From an uncultured Eubacteriales bacterium (GTDB lineage: Bacteria > Bacillota > Clostridia > Lachnospirales > CAG-274): 35,570 bases of DNA. Shown here piece after piece: positions 1 through 6,936 of the stretch. The notes below the pieces were generated by a model. The model saw nothing but the letters and a program-made list of their open reading frames with translations, did not search any database and was not told the DNA's origin. Location of the stretch: NCBI GenBank assembly GCA_949293325.1, contig CASFCZ010000030.1:1-35570 (forward strand). Reading direction: 5' to 3'. The translations under genes were made by a program, and so were the position numbers. The first letter of the stretch is position 1. Every line of letters starts with the position of its first letter.

Positions 1-340
1 CAATGATTAGCTTGCATTTTCAGGTAATTTAGAGCGTCGCAGACTTTAATCCGCAGGACGGGCTTTGCCCGTCCGAGGGTATAACAAAGGCACTTTTGCC
101 TTTGGTAAAAGCCGACCAAAGGGCGGTCGCATCTTTTGCGATGCAGATGTGTCGAAAAGAGGTCATAGACCTCTTTGAGGCACGGTTTGTTACTTCAATG
201 GTGGGTACGTAAGTACCACTACTGCAAGAAATGGTTGCACCGCAAAGATTGATGCGGACATACCAAAGGTATGGCTTTCAGCATTTGCTGAAAGTGTTGA
301 CAAACATTTCTTGCAAGGCTGTCGCTTTTTCGACAGCCAA
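1..340. repeat. Dense array of short hairpins
   Basis: No protein gene is supported here. The stretch is almost wholly made of short inverted repeats: 56-63/67-74 (8 bp, TTT loop), 85-92/97-104 (8 bp), 127-131/137-141, 156-164/168-176 (9 bp, ATA loop), 204-208/213-217, 240-244/253-257, 259-264/268-273 (6 bp, AAA loop), 275-283/286-294 (9 bp) and 317-324/331-338 (8 bp). An 11-bp perfect long-range stem, 223-233 with 305-315, encloses three of these hairpins, giving a closed multibranch shape. The array lies just downstream of the perR stop codon and runs off the left edge. It could be a structured RNA on either strand, a 3' UTR of perR, or a dispersed DNA palindrome cluster. The pairing is seen directly; the function is unknown. 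Confidence 0.7.
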
Positions 341-344
341 ACAC

Positions 345-382
345 ATCCTTACAGGCAAAACTAAAATCAATCCTTACAGGCA
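345..382. repeat. 13-bp direct repeat at perR 3' end
   Basis: ATCCTTACAGGCA occurs at 345-357 and again at 370-382. The second copy covers the last codons of perR. The unit repeats every 25 bp. It may be a small duplication left where the hairpin array joins the gene. Confidence 0.6.
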
Positions 383-780
383 TCACAAAGTCCGAAAAAA
401 TACACCTGGGCACCTTCGACACTGTAACCGGTTTCCTTCTCGGCAGAGGAAATGGCATCAGCAGAAAGAGCATCTCCCATATAATCTGCCACCCTATGGC
501 ATTTTTTACATACCACATGGGTATGAAGTTTGGTACAGGCATCATATCTGAAGCTGTCCTCACCTACATTAAGCTCCAACACAAGCCCTGCATTTTTAAG
601 AGAAGCAACCGTCTTGTAAACAGTAGCAAGGCTCATGTTAGGATAATCCCCCTTAAGGCTTGAATATATGGTTTCAGCAGAGGGATGCTCCGTAGTTGAG
701 CACAGGTAGCTGTAAATTGCAAGACGTTGAGGAGTAACCTTAAGGTTATTGTTTTTAAGATCTGCAATAAGATCGTTCAT
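367..780 (-). CDS. perR: PerR-type Fur-family peroxide/metal regulator
   Basis: A 137-aa Fur-superfamily repressor. The N-terminal winged helix carries VTPQRLAIYSYL and the recognition segment MSLATVYKTV (about 49-58). The C-terminal dimerisation domain has two CxxC pairs (C91/C94 and C132/C135) that would form the structural zinc site. The ligands of the PerR regulatory site are all in place: H32, D80, H86, H88 and D99. An Asp at the last position is characteristic of PerR, where Fur usually has Glu. In the known family, iron-catalysed His oxidation by peroxide releases the repressor from DNA. The start at 780 is chosen because AAGGAGG lies at 789-795, 8 bp upstream; an upstream in-frame ATG at 870 would lie above the promoter. 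The gene is monocistronic and probably autoregulated through the dyad at its -10. Zur or Fur specificity is the alternative. Confidence 0.85.
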   Translation of the reverse strand: MNDLIADLKNNNLKVTPQRLAIYSYLCSTTEHPSAETIYSSLKGDYPNMSLATVYKTVASLKNAGLVLELNVGEDSFRYDACTKLHTHVVCKKCHRVADYMGDALSADAISSAEKETGYSVEGAQVYFFGLCDACKD

Positions 781-809
781 AGATAACACCTCCTTGCAAA
801 CGATAACTG

Positions 810-823
810 TTATTAAATAATAA
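810..823. promoter_or_regulatory. Putative PerR operator (autoregulatory dyad)
   Basis: TTATTAAATAATAA is a perfect 6-2-6 inverted repeat that overlaps the perR -10. It resembles, but does not equal, the 7-1-7 Per box (TTATAAT-N-ATTATAA). Autorepression is an inference from its position. Confidence 0.5.
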
Positions 824-845
824 TATATTTCAAAGAATACGTCAA
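817..845 (-). promoter_or_regulatory. perR promoter
   Basis: On the minus strand there is a TTGACG -35 (840-845), a 17-bp spacer and a TATTAT -10 (817-822), about 37 bp above the perR start. This is a good sigma-A promoter. Confidence 0.8.
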
Positions 846-919
846 GGGTTTTTAGCAAAAAAGTGCGCAATTTTCACCTTGAAAAATATAAAGCAGAGCA
901 TCTCTTTTCCCCTTATTGT

Positions 920-958
920 AAATAATGCACAAAAACATAAGTCTTTTTTGCATTATTT
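920..958. repeat. 10-bp inverted repeat between the perR and RNA promoters
   Basis: AAATAATGCA at 920-929 pairs perfectly with TGCATTATTT at 949-958 across a 19-nt T/A-rich loop. It lies between two divergent promoters. It may be an operator pair or a transcript stem. Confidence 0.5.
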
Positions 959-989
959 TAACAAATATTACTTATTTCAAAAAATCCTC

Positions 990-1018
990 TTGACTTTATC
1001 AAAGCCATTATGTATAAT
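990..1018 (+). promoter_or_regulatory. Strong promoter of the candidate large RNA
   Basis: TTGACT (990-995), a 17-bp spacer and a consensus TATAAT (1013-1018). No open reading frame with a ribosome-binding site follows. A 6-2-6 dyad, CATTATGTATAATG (1006-1019), overlaps the -10, as a similar dyad does in the perR promoter. Confidence 0.8.
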
Positions 1019-1024
1019 GTAATT

Positions 1025-2009
1025 ACAAAAAAGAAATACAAAACAAACAAATTCAACAACGTATTTCTTTTTTAAGAGAAGGTTAAATATACAAATATAA
1101 ATGAAAGGAGTGAGTCCGCCAAACAAAGCAGAATAGCTTAACGGAAATGTAATGCACAACCCCTTAAATAAAAATATTCATTTCATTGGTAACTGATGTG
1201 TAGAACAGATTCTTATCTTTCGTGATTATTTAAATTTTGAAATGTTCAATTTGTAATAAATTTTCATATAGATAAGGCTATATATAGCATAACAGGTGCA
1301 TAACATTACCGAGTAAGCATAGGACAAAAAAGTAAACGGTGCATAAACAACATGAGGTATATACCAATGGGCACATGAAAATTATCAAAGGCAAAAAATC
1401 CAAAACAGGAGGTACGGTCCAAAGAAAACTTAAGCTTTCGGCATAAAAGCCACGGACAAAATATTGAATGTGAGGTTAAAGCCAATGAACAGAGAAGAAC
1501 ATATCGGTACAATTTAAAAGCTGTAATAACCTCAATTAGGTGATTGGTAAATCACATAGTAAGCAACAAAGGGTAGTAAATAACAGACAAAAGATTTAAG
1601 CCGATAAAATGAAGATTAAGTTACATTGAATTTTTTGAATAGCTATAGCAAAAAAGTAACTGAAAACCATTGAAAAAGTACCGGAAAAGTTTAGGGCATA
1701 AAAAGCTTTCGCAAAAGTTAAAATAATTAAAAATATAATAATAAGAGTAACGTAGGTGCAGATCAGACTTATAAGAAAAGAAACGAATAAAGCTTTGATG
1801 ATGGAGTTTTAAGAAACAAAAAACTTAAAAGTAAGATCGAAGAAAAAACTTTTAAAATTATATAATAAAAATTATTTAACAAACAGGTACTTAAAAAAAT
1901 TAAATATCAAAGAAATGGAGATATAAAGTAAAGTGAGTACAGATATCGAAATATCATTTCAGTGACCTGCTGTTTTAAGTGGTTATTAAGACGGCAGGTT
2001 ACTTTTTTT
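1025..2009 (+). ncRNA. Candidate large structured noncoding RNA (~1 kb)
   Basis: Between perR and xylB about 1.4 kb holds no credible protein gene. It does hold a near-consensus promoter, an A/G-rich sequence full of perfect short helices, and an intrinsic terminator on the same strand. Helices seen: 1027-1039/1061-1073 (13 bp), 1417-1420/1454-1457 enclosing 1440-1442/1449-1451, 1471-1478/1527-1534 (8 bp), 1540-1545/1550-1555 (GGTA loop), 1619-1624/1656-1661 enclosing 1631-1637/1649-1655, 1807-1813/1824-1830, 1887-1891/1936-1940 enclosing 1904-1908/1920-1924, and 1942-1946/1951-1955 (CGAA loop). GGTGCATAA occurs at 1295-1303 and 1338-1346. Size and purine-rich style recall the giant bacterial RNA classes (ROOL, GOLLD, OLE), but I cannot assign a family by eye. 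It is not tmRNA, RNase P RNA or a group II intron by visible motifs. The exact 5' end and any processing are unknown. Confidence 0.65.
1961..2009 (+). terminator. Terminator of the large RNA
   Basis: GTGACCTGC (1962-1970) pairs with GCAGGTTAC (1994-2002), with one G-U pair, and is followed by seven T (2003-2009). It points along the plus strand, where no protein gene precedes it. Confidence 0.85.
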
Positions 2010-2170
2010 ATGTAATAAAACACCATACATTAAATATTCAATTATATTATTCTGCCTCTGATGAATGTTGAAAGCAGAGAATAATTAACCTATAGGTGGA
2101 TTTACCTTATTCCCACAGCCACAGCTAGCTTCAACATATTTTTCGCTCCCGAAAACCTTTCACTCCATAT

Positions 2171-2203
2171 AAAAAGGAGCTGCAAAAGTTGCAGCCCCTT
2201 TAA
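2171..2203 (-). terminator. xylB terminator
   Basis: Directly after the xylB stop on the minus strand there is a hairpin of about 12 bp (GGGGCTGCAA with TTGCAGCTCC) with a short loop and a T-rich tail at 2171-2175. Confidence 0.8.
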
Positions 2204-2205
2204 TA

Positions 2206-3687
2206 TCAAAGTGTACCAATCCTTTTAAACAAATCCTTATTAGCCATGTAAACATCCCTGTAAAGTCTATAATAAGGCTCATAGTCCACGGAATTTTTTC
2301 CTGGACAGGTAACATTGGCACAGGAAAGTATTCTGCCCTGTATATCCTCAAGGCTGTCAGCTGCTCCGCTTCCCACAGCTGCAAGAAAGGCAGCACCAAG
2401 AGCAGGTCCCTCGGAAATATTATTCACCTTCAGTTCCTTACCCAATACATCCGCAATTATTTGCCTCCACAGGTCGCTTTTTGCACCGCCCCCTGTTATA
2501 ATAAGTTCATTTACGGAAGAAAGCTTCAATACACATTCATACATATCCCTTATACCAAAGGCAACACCCTCCAGAACAGATCTGATAATATCACCTTTGC
2601 CTGTTCCCCCTGTAAGTCCGAAAAACATTCCCCTTGCATATGGGTCATTATGTGGTGTACGCTCACCGAAAAGATACGGAAGGAAAATAACACCGCCACT
2701 TCCTACGGAAGATGCCTCTGCAAGCCTGTCCATTTCACCGAATGATATATCCTCAAACAGGGTACGCTTAAGCCAGTTAAGGCTCTCCCCTGCACTTAAC
2801 ATACAGCCCATAGCATAGACAGTATCAGGATGATAGTAATTAAACAGGTGTACCTGACCCCGTGGAGTTTCTTTTATCCGATCCATACAGGCAATAACCG
2901 TTCCGCTGGTGCCTATGGAAATAACACCCTGTCCACTATGGTTCATACCACTGCCTACAGCGGCACAACTGTTATCGGCACCTCCTGCTATTATAACGCA
3001 GTTATCACCAAGAAGCCTGCAAAGCTCACCTTTTACATTGCCCACCACAGCATCAGAGGCAAGAACTTCAGGAAGAATATCCCTGCTTATATCAAGGTCG
3101 GCAAGTATCTCCTCAGACCAACAGCCCCTTAACACATCATACATAAGGGTTCCTGCCCCATCGGAGCAGTCAGTGGCTATCCTGCCTGTAAGTCTGTAGT
3201 TAATATAATCCTTGGGCATAATAAGTTTGTACAGCCTTTTATAATTATCCGGTTCATTTGTCCTCAGCCAAAGCAGCTTAGGAAGGGTAAAGCCCTCCAG
3301 GGCAAGGTTTGCAACATTTTGCAGCAGTCTGTCCCGCCCCATCTTGTCATATATCTCCTTTGTCTGGGCAGTTGTCCTTGTATCATTCCAAAGGATAGCC
3401 TTACGGATAACCTGTCCATTACTATCCAGGAATACTGAGCTGTGCATCTGTCCCGAACAGGCAAGTGCCTTTATATTGCCACGGCAGGGTGGATACTTGT
3501 CAACGGCAATGGCAACAGCCTCCTGTACCGCCCTCCACCAGACCTCAGGATCCTGCTCACTATAGCCCGGAGCAGGCAGATCAGGGCTATAGCTTACCGT
3601 TGCCTGGGTGCATATACTTCCCTCGGCAGATATAACAAGGAGCTTTACACCTCCTGTCCCTACATCTATACCCATTATATAGTCCAT
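2206..3687 (-). CDS. xylB: Xylulokinase (FGGY carbohydrate kinase)
   Basis: A 493-aa FGGY-family sugar kinase, a usual length for xylulokinase, which phosphorylates D-xylulose to xylulose 5-phosphate for entry into the pentose phosphate pathway. The N-terminal nucleotide motif is GIDVGTGGVKLL (about 6-17). The substrate region CSGQMHSSVFLD and the WNDTRT segment match xylulokinases rather than glycerol or gluconate kinases. The C-terminal ATPase half has ISIGTSGTV, GGADNSCAAVG and VNELIITGGGAKS. The start at 3687 has AGGAGGT 5 bp upstream; an earlier in-frame start at 3720 would lie inside a terminator stem. No xylose isomerase or transporter adjoins. The T-tract of the upstream terminator ends almost at this gene's ribosome-binding site, so expression may depend on read-through. 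Confidence 0.88.
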   Translation of the reverse strand: MDYIMGIDVGTGGVKLLVISAEGSICTQATVSYSPDLPAPGYSEQDPEVWWRAVQEAVAIAVDKYPPCRGNIKALACSGQMHSSVFLDSNGQVIRKAILWNDTRTTAQTKEIYDKMGRDRLLQNVANLALEGFTLPKLLWLRTNEPDNYKRLYKLIMPKDYINYRLTGRIATDCSDGAGTLMYDVLRGCWSEEILADLDISRDILPEVLASDAVVGNVKGELCRLLGDNCVIIAGGADNSCAAVGSGMNHSGQGVISIGTSGTVIACMDRIKETPRGQVHLFNYYHPDTVYAMGCMLSAGESLNWLKRTLFEDISFGEMDRLAEASSVGSGGVIFLPYLFGERTPHNDPYARGMFFGLTGGTGKGDIIRSVLEGVAFGIRDMYECVLKLSSVNELIITGGGAKSDLWRQIIADVLGKELKVNNISEGPALGAAFLAAVGSGAADSLEDIQGRILSCANVTCPGKNSVDYEPYYRLYRDVYMANKDLFKRIGTL

Positions 3688-3701
3688 AAAATACCTCCTG
3701 T

Positions 3702-3741
3702 AAAAAAAGAGCCATCCCATGGGATTTACCTGGACGGCTCT
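3702..3741 (-). terminator. Terminator or attenuator immediately before xylB
   Basis: On the minus strand GAGCCGTCC (3740-3732) pairs with GGATGGCTC (3717-3709), with one G-U pair, and is followed by seven T (3708-3702). The xylB ribosome-binding site begins 3 bases later. It ends the upstream operon and may attenuate xylB. Confidence 0.8.
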
Positions 3742-3747
3742 GTTATA

Positions 3748-4140
3748 TTAATTATTTTCCTCTAAGAGGGATATGTCCCTGATATTCTTAAGTTCATGGG
3801 CAACTATTATCTTTGAGGTCATAATACAGATCATATTCCTGCTGTTAAAGCCAAGGAGCTCACCCTCAAAAATCTTATTCTGGATTGTGGTTATCTTAAT
3901 CCTCATACCACGTGTAAATACCTGTCCATGAAAGTTAAACCTGTCAATGGGGAAAAGAGTATAACACCTTTCCACCACCATCTTAACATCATTCTGATCA
4001 GGGGTAAACTTTTTCTTTACCTCCTTCATAATACGATGTATACGTATAAAGTTGCGTATTATAATTGTAAGGCAAAGTGCCGCAATGGCAGCATAAACAA
4101 TATCCGTTCCCGTCAGCGGGATATTAAGGTCAGCCAGCAT
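3748..4140 (-). CDS. Unknown single-pass membrane protein with a small beta-rich C-terminal domain
   Basis: I do not recognise this 130-aa protein. Residues about 13-30 (YAAIAALCLTIIIRNF) form one membrane helix, followed by a basic segment that suggests a cytoplasmic C-terminus. The last ~60 residues (from GMRIKITTIQNKIF to the end) alternate hydrophobic positions and have a G-E-L-L-G-F-N turn, which vaguely resembles an Sm- or SH3-like small barrel; that is inference only. The start at 4140 is preferred because a G-rich site (AAAGGGGGTG) lies upstream; an alternative ATG is at 4170. It follows the DUF815 ATPase by 60 bp and is closed by its own terminator, so it probably shares that transcript. 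Confidence 0.7.
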   Translation of the reverse strand: MLADLNIPLTGTDIVYAAIAALCLTIIIRNFIRIHRIMKEVKKKFTPDQNDVKMVVERCYTLFPIDRFNFHGQVFTRGMRIKITTIQNKIFEGELLGFNSRNMICIMTSKIIVAHELKNIRDISLLEENN

Positions 4141-4200
4141 AGGTTGCACCCCCTTTAATAACTGTATCACAAATAGAATATATCATCAACCGAAAATCGT

Positions 4201-5466
4201 TCACTGTGCCTGTTTCTGTACATTTTGTCCTTTCTGCCAAAGCATGTCATTAATAAACTGCTTTGCAGTACGTCCGGACATACCCTTCTGATTAAGCTCC
4301 CACCTGAGTGCCTCATTCTTAAGGGTTTCCTTATCCACCTCAAGACCACTACGCTGGGCTATACCCATTACAATATCTATATACTCCCTTGGGGTTGGCT
4401 TTGGATAGGTAATGGTAATACCAAAACGGTCTGCAAGGGAAAGTTTCTCGTTCATTGTATCTGATGTATGTATCTCGGCTGCCTCTGAGCCTGTTTCTCT
4501 GTCACTCCACTTTTCCTGTATAAGGTGACGACGGTTACTTGTTGCATAGAATACAACATTTTTGGGCTTACCCTCAGCACCGCCCTCCAGCAGTGACTTC
4601 ATATACTTATACTGTATCTCGTTTTCATCAAAGGAAAGGTCATCGATAAAGATAATAAAGTACCTGCCCCTTGGACGCAGCAGCTTAAGTATATCGGGAA
4701 GCTCAGCTATCTGCTCCTTTGTAATTTCCAGAAGTCTTAAGCCGTCCTTAAAGTAACGGTTTACAAGGGCCTTAACTGAGGAGGACTTACCTGTACCCCT
4801 TGCACCTACAAGAAGTACATTGTTGGCATTGTAGCCATTGATAAATGCCTCTGTATTACTGATAAGCTGACTTGTCTGTGCCTCATAACCTATAAGGTCA
4901 TCAAAGGTAATCGGGTCAGGATGCTCAATACCCTTAAGGGTCTTGCTTTTATCATCATACCTGAAGGAGCGATATATGGAAACATCGCCGCAGCCTGCAC
5001 GCTTATGAAATTCAATTATATCCTTAATGCCAAAGCCAGAAGGAACATCCCATTCTTTCTGTGCATTTACAGGCGTATAGTTCTGCACCTCATCAATGGC
5101 AGCCTTAAGGAAGTGTGAATCCGGAAGCTCATTAAGGTCTGTATCAGCTATAGCAAGGATGGCATTTATATCAGCCTCTGCCATACGGTATATGGAAGTA
5201 TTTGTCACATCAACACCGTTTTCACAGTATAAGGTAAAGGTATTTTCATCAGACAGCATAAGATGAATAAGGTAATTTCTGAAAAGATTCCCTGAAAAGC
5301 CCTTCTTTTCAGCCTGTTCCATAAGCTGGGTAACAAGTCTTGACATAGGCTCATAATTATCCTCAGCTGTAAGCACCTCACAAAGGAGCTCCACTATCCT
5401 GTCCTTCCCTACATTTTTATATACGGTAAGGGAGTTTATATTGTCTAATAATTTGTTAATATTCAT
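4201..5466 (-). CDS. DUF815-family AAA ATPase
   Basis: A 421-aa P-loop ATPase of the DUF815 family, common in Clostridia and of unknown cellular role. An N-terminal ~180-residue helical region precedes the ATPase. The Walker A is GARGTGKSSS (about 221-230), the Walker B is FIIFIDDLSF (about 268-277), and a sensor-like segment reads VVFYATSNRRHL. The C-terminus looks like an AAA lid (KGMSGRTAKQFINDML). Start 5466 is chosen for GAGGTGG 6 bp upstream, leaving an 11-bp overlap with the end of the decarboxylase gene, which suggests translational coupling. Its natural substrate is unknown; the family resembles DNA- or protein-remodelling AAA proteins. Confidence 0.85.
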   Translation of the reverse strand: MNINKLLDNINSLTVYKNVGKDRIVELLCEVLTAEDNYEPMSRLVTQLMEQAEKKGFSGNLFRNYLIHLMLSDENTFTLYCENGVDVTNTSIYRMAEADINAILAIADTDLNELPDSHFLKAAIDEVQNYTPVNAQKEWDVPSGFGIKDIIEFHKRAGCGDVSIYRSFRYDDKSKTLKGIEHPDPITFDDLIGYEAQTSQLISNTEAFINGYNANNVLLVGARGTGKSSSVKALVNRYFKDGLRLLEITKEQIAELPDILKLLRPRGRYFIIFIDDLSFDENEIQYKYMKSLLEGGAEGKPKNVVFYATSNRRHLIQEKWSDRETGSEAAEIHTSDTMNEKLSLADRFGITITYPKPTPREYIDIVMGIAQRSGLEVDKETLKNEALRWELNQKGMSGRTAKQFINDMLWQKGQNVQKQAQ

Positions 5467-6844
5467 TCCTGTCCACCTCAATAATCTTTAGTAGTCCCTT
5501 TTGTCCGCCTATCAGGGTGTGTCCCTGGGCACGGTATCGCTCCATAAGCTCCACAGCCTCCCGTGTAACCACCTCACCTGTTAAAATAAGGGGAATATCC
5601 GGCGGAAAGGGAGTAACACACTCCCCTGCTATTCTGCCTATGGCATCCCTTAAAGGCAGGGTAACTGTCCTCCTTTGAAATGCCAGTCTGGGTGAAATAA
5701 CAGGCTTTGTGATAGCCATAGGGTCAAAATCAAAATCCACAGGCTCATAATCGGCCATTTTACGGTCTGCCGCTATTATGGCATCCCCCAGCCTTTCGAG
5801 AGCCTTTTGAGTGTCTGCCACACTTGTCATTGCTATAATATGATTAAGCCCCACAAGTTCTATCTGTACATTATATTCCTCCAAAAGGATTTTCGCAAGT
5901 GTTTTTCCCTCGGAATTTTTCCCTGTATCCAGTACAATTTTACTTATGTCATAGTTTTCACCACTTACAAGCCTCATACTACGAAGACTGTTAAGCCTTG
6001 TCCTGAGGGCTGTCAGATTATTTACATAATTCCTGAAGTATCCCTCATCCTCAGTCAGTTTTGCACGCATTTTATCCATAAGTGCCATCATTATATATGA
6101 AGGACTTGTAGTCTGTACCATGGAATATGCCTCCCGGAGTCTTTCTATATCAACCCTGTCGCCCTTTATATTAATAATTGCCGACTGATTTATGCAGGGC
6201 AGGGTCTTATGCCAGCTCTGTACGGAAATATCCGCTCCCTGCTCCATTGCCGTCCTTGGAAATGCCTCTGAAAAGGGAAAGTGAGCGCCGTGGATTTCAT
6301 CAACTATAAGTATGGCGCCATGGCTATGGGCTATTTCAGCCAAAGCACATATATCGGAAGTAAAACCCTCGTATGTGGGAGATGTTATAAGGACAGCCTT
6401 ACTCTTGGGATAGTCCTTAAAGGCCTCCTTAAGGGCGGAGGCACTGACCCCTGTAGCAATGCCACCGGAAAGGGTATCGGGGGCTACATATACAGGCTCT
6501 GCCCCGGAAAGCACACAGGCATTGAATATACTCTTATGGGCATTACGGCAGACAATAATCTCATCTCCCTCATAAAGGGTGCCAAGTATTGCCGTAAGTA
6601 TCCCACATGAGCCACCGTTCACAAGGAAGTAGGAATAGTCTGCCGCCTCAAACCTTGCCAGCTCATCCTGTGCCTCTGCTATTATTCCCTCAGGGTGATG
6701 TAGGTTATCAGAGCCATCTACCTCCGTTATATCCAGGCTTAAAAGCTCCTCATCCACAAAAGAGGTATTACGTTTATGTCCGGGCATGTGCATAGGATAC
6801 CTGTCAAGAATCGCCTTTATTCCGTTATAAAGGGGTGCATTCAT
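5456..6844 (-). CDS. Orn/Lys/Arg decarboxylase family PLP enzyme
   Basis: A 462-aa fold-type I PLP decarboxylase of the short, Bacillus SpeA/YaaO-like type, which lacks the N-terminal wing domain of the E. coli enzymes. The N-terminal MHMPGHKRN motif, the cofactor Asp/His in VDEIHGAH (D182, H185) and the Schiff-base lysine in SVQSWHKTLP (K213) are all present. The C-terminal domain reads GECVTPFPPDIPLILTGE, as in this family. Such enzymes form agmatine, cadaverine or putrescine; substrate cannot be told from sequence here. The start at 6844 follows AAGGAGA with proper spacing and discards an upstream ATG at 6874. The gene heads an operon with DUF815 and the small membrane protein. Confidence 0.88.
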   Translation of the reverse strand: MNAPLYNGIKAILDRYPMHMPGHKRNTSFVDEELLSLDITEVDGSDNLHHPEGIIAEAQDELARFEAADYSYFLVNGGSCGILTAILGTLYEGDEIIVCRNAHKSIFNACVLSGAEPVYVAPDTLSGGIATGVSASALKEAFKDYPKSKAVLITSPTYEGFTSDICALAEIAHSHGAILIVDEIHGAHFPFSEAFPRTAMEQGADISVQSWHKTLPCINQSAIINIKGDRVDIERLREAYSMVQTTSPSYIMMALMDKMRAKLTEDEGYFRNYVNNLTALRTRLNSLRSMRLVSGENYDISKIVLDTGKNSEGKTLAKILLEEYNVQIELVGLNHIIAMTSVADTQKALERLGDAIIAADRKMADYEPVDFDFDPMAITKPVISPRLAFQRRTVTLPLRDAIGRIAGECVTPFPPDIPLILTGEVVTREAVELMERYRAQGHTLIGGQKGLLKIIEVDRNEY

Positions 6845-6863
6845 GGAAACATCTCCTTTAGTA

Positions 6864-6892
6864 TTGAAAATCAAATATTTTTATGCTAATAT
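6864..6892 (+). promoter_or_regulatory. Promoter of the yqeG-aro operon
   Basis: TTGAAA (6864-6869), a 17-bp spacer and TAATAT (6887-6892), 45 bp above yqeG. Confidence 0.65.
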
Positions 6893-6893
6893 T

Positions 6894-6922
6894 ACTCTAT
6901 AACATAAACCAGCACTTGTAAA
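6894..6922 (-). promoter_or_regulatory. Candidate divergent promoter of the decarboxylase operon
   Basis: On the minus strand TTTACA (6917-6922), a 17-bp spacer and TAGAGT (6894-6899). It is weaker than consensus. It sits back to back with the yqeG promoter, only 1 bp apart, so the two may compete for polymerase. Confidence 0.45.
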
Positions 6923-6936
6923 GAGGAATTATTGCC

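Noticed and set aside
219..563. Overlapping open frames on both strands of the hairpin/perR region
   Set aside because: They overlap the well-supported perR gene, lack ribosome-binding sites and have no protein-like composition.
1027..1073. 13-bp AT-rich hairpin as an intrinsic terminator
   Set aside because: The stem is almost all A-T, and it would stop transcription right after the start; the T run is inside the stem.
1306..1512. Small minus-strand open frame (68 codons) in the RNA region
   Set aside because: No ribosome-binding site, and it opposes a strong plus-strand promoter and terminator.
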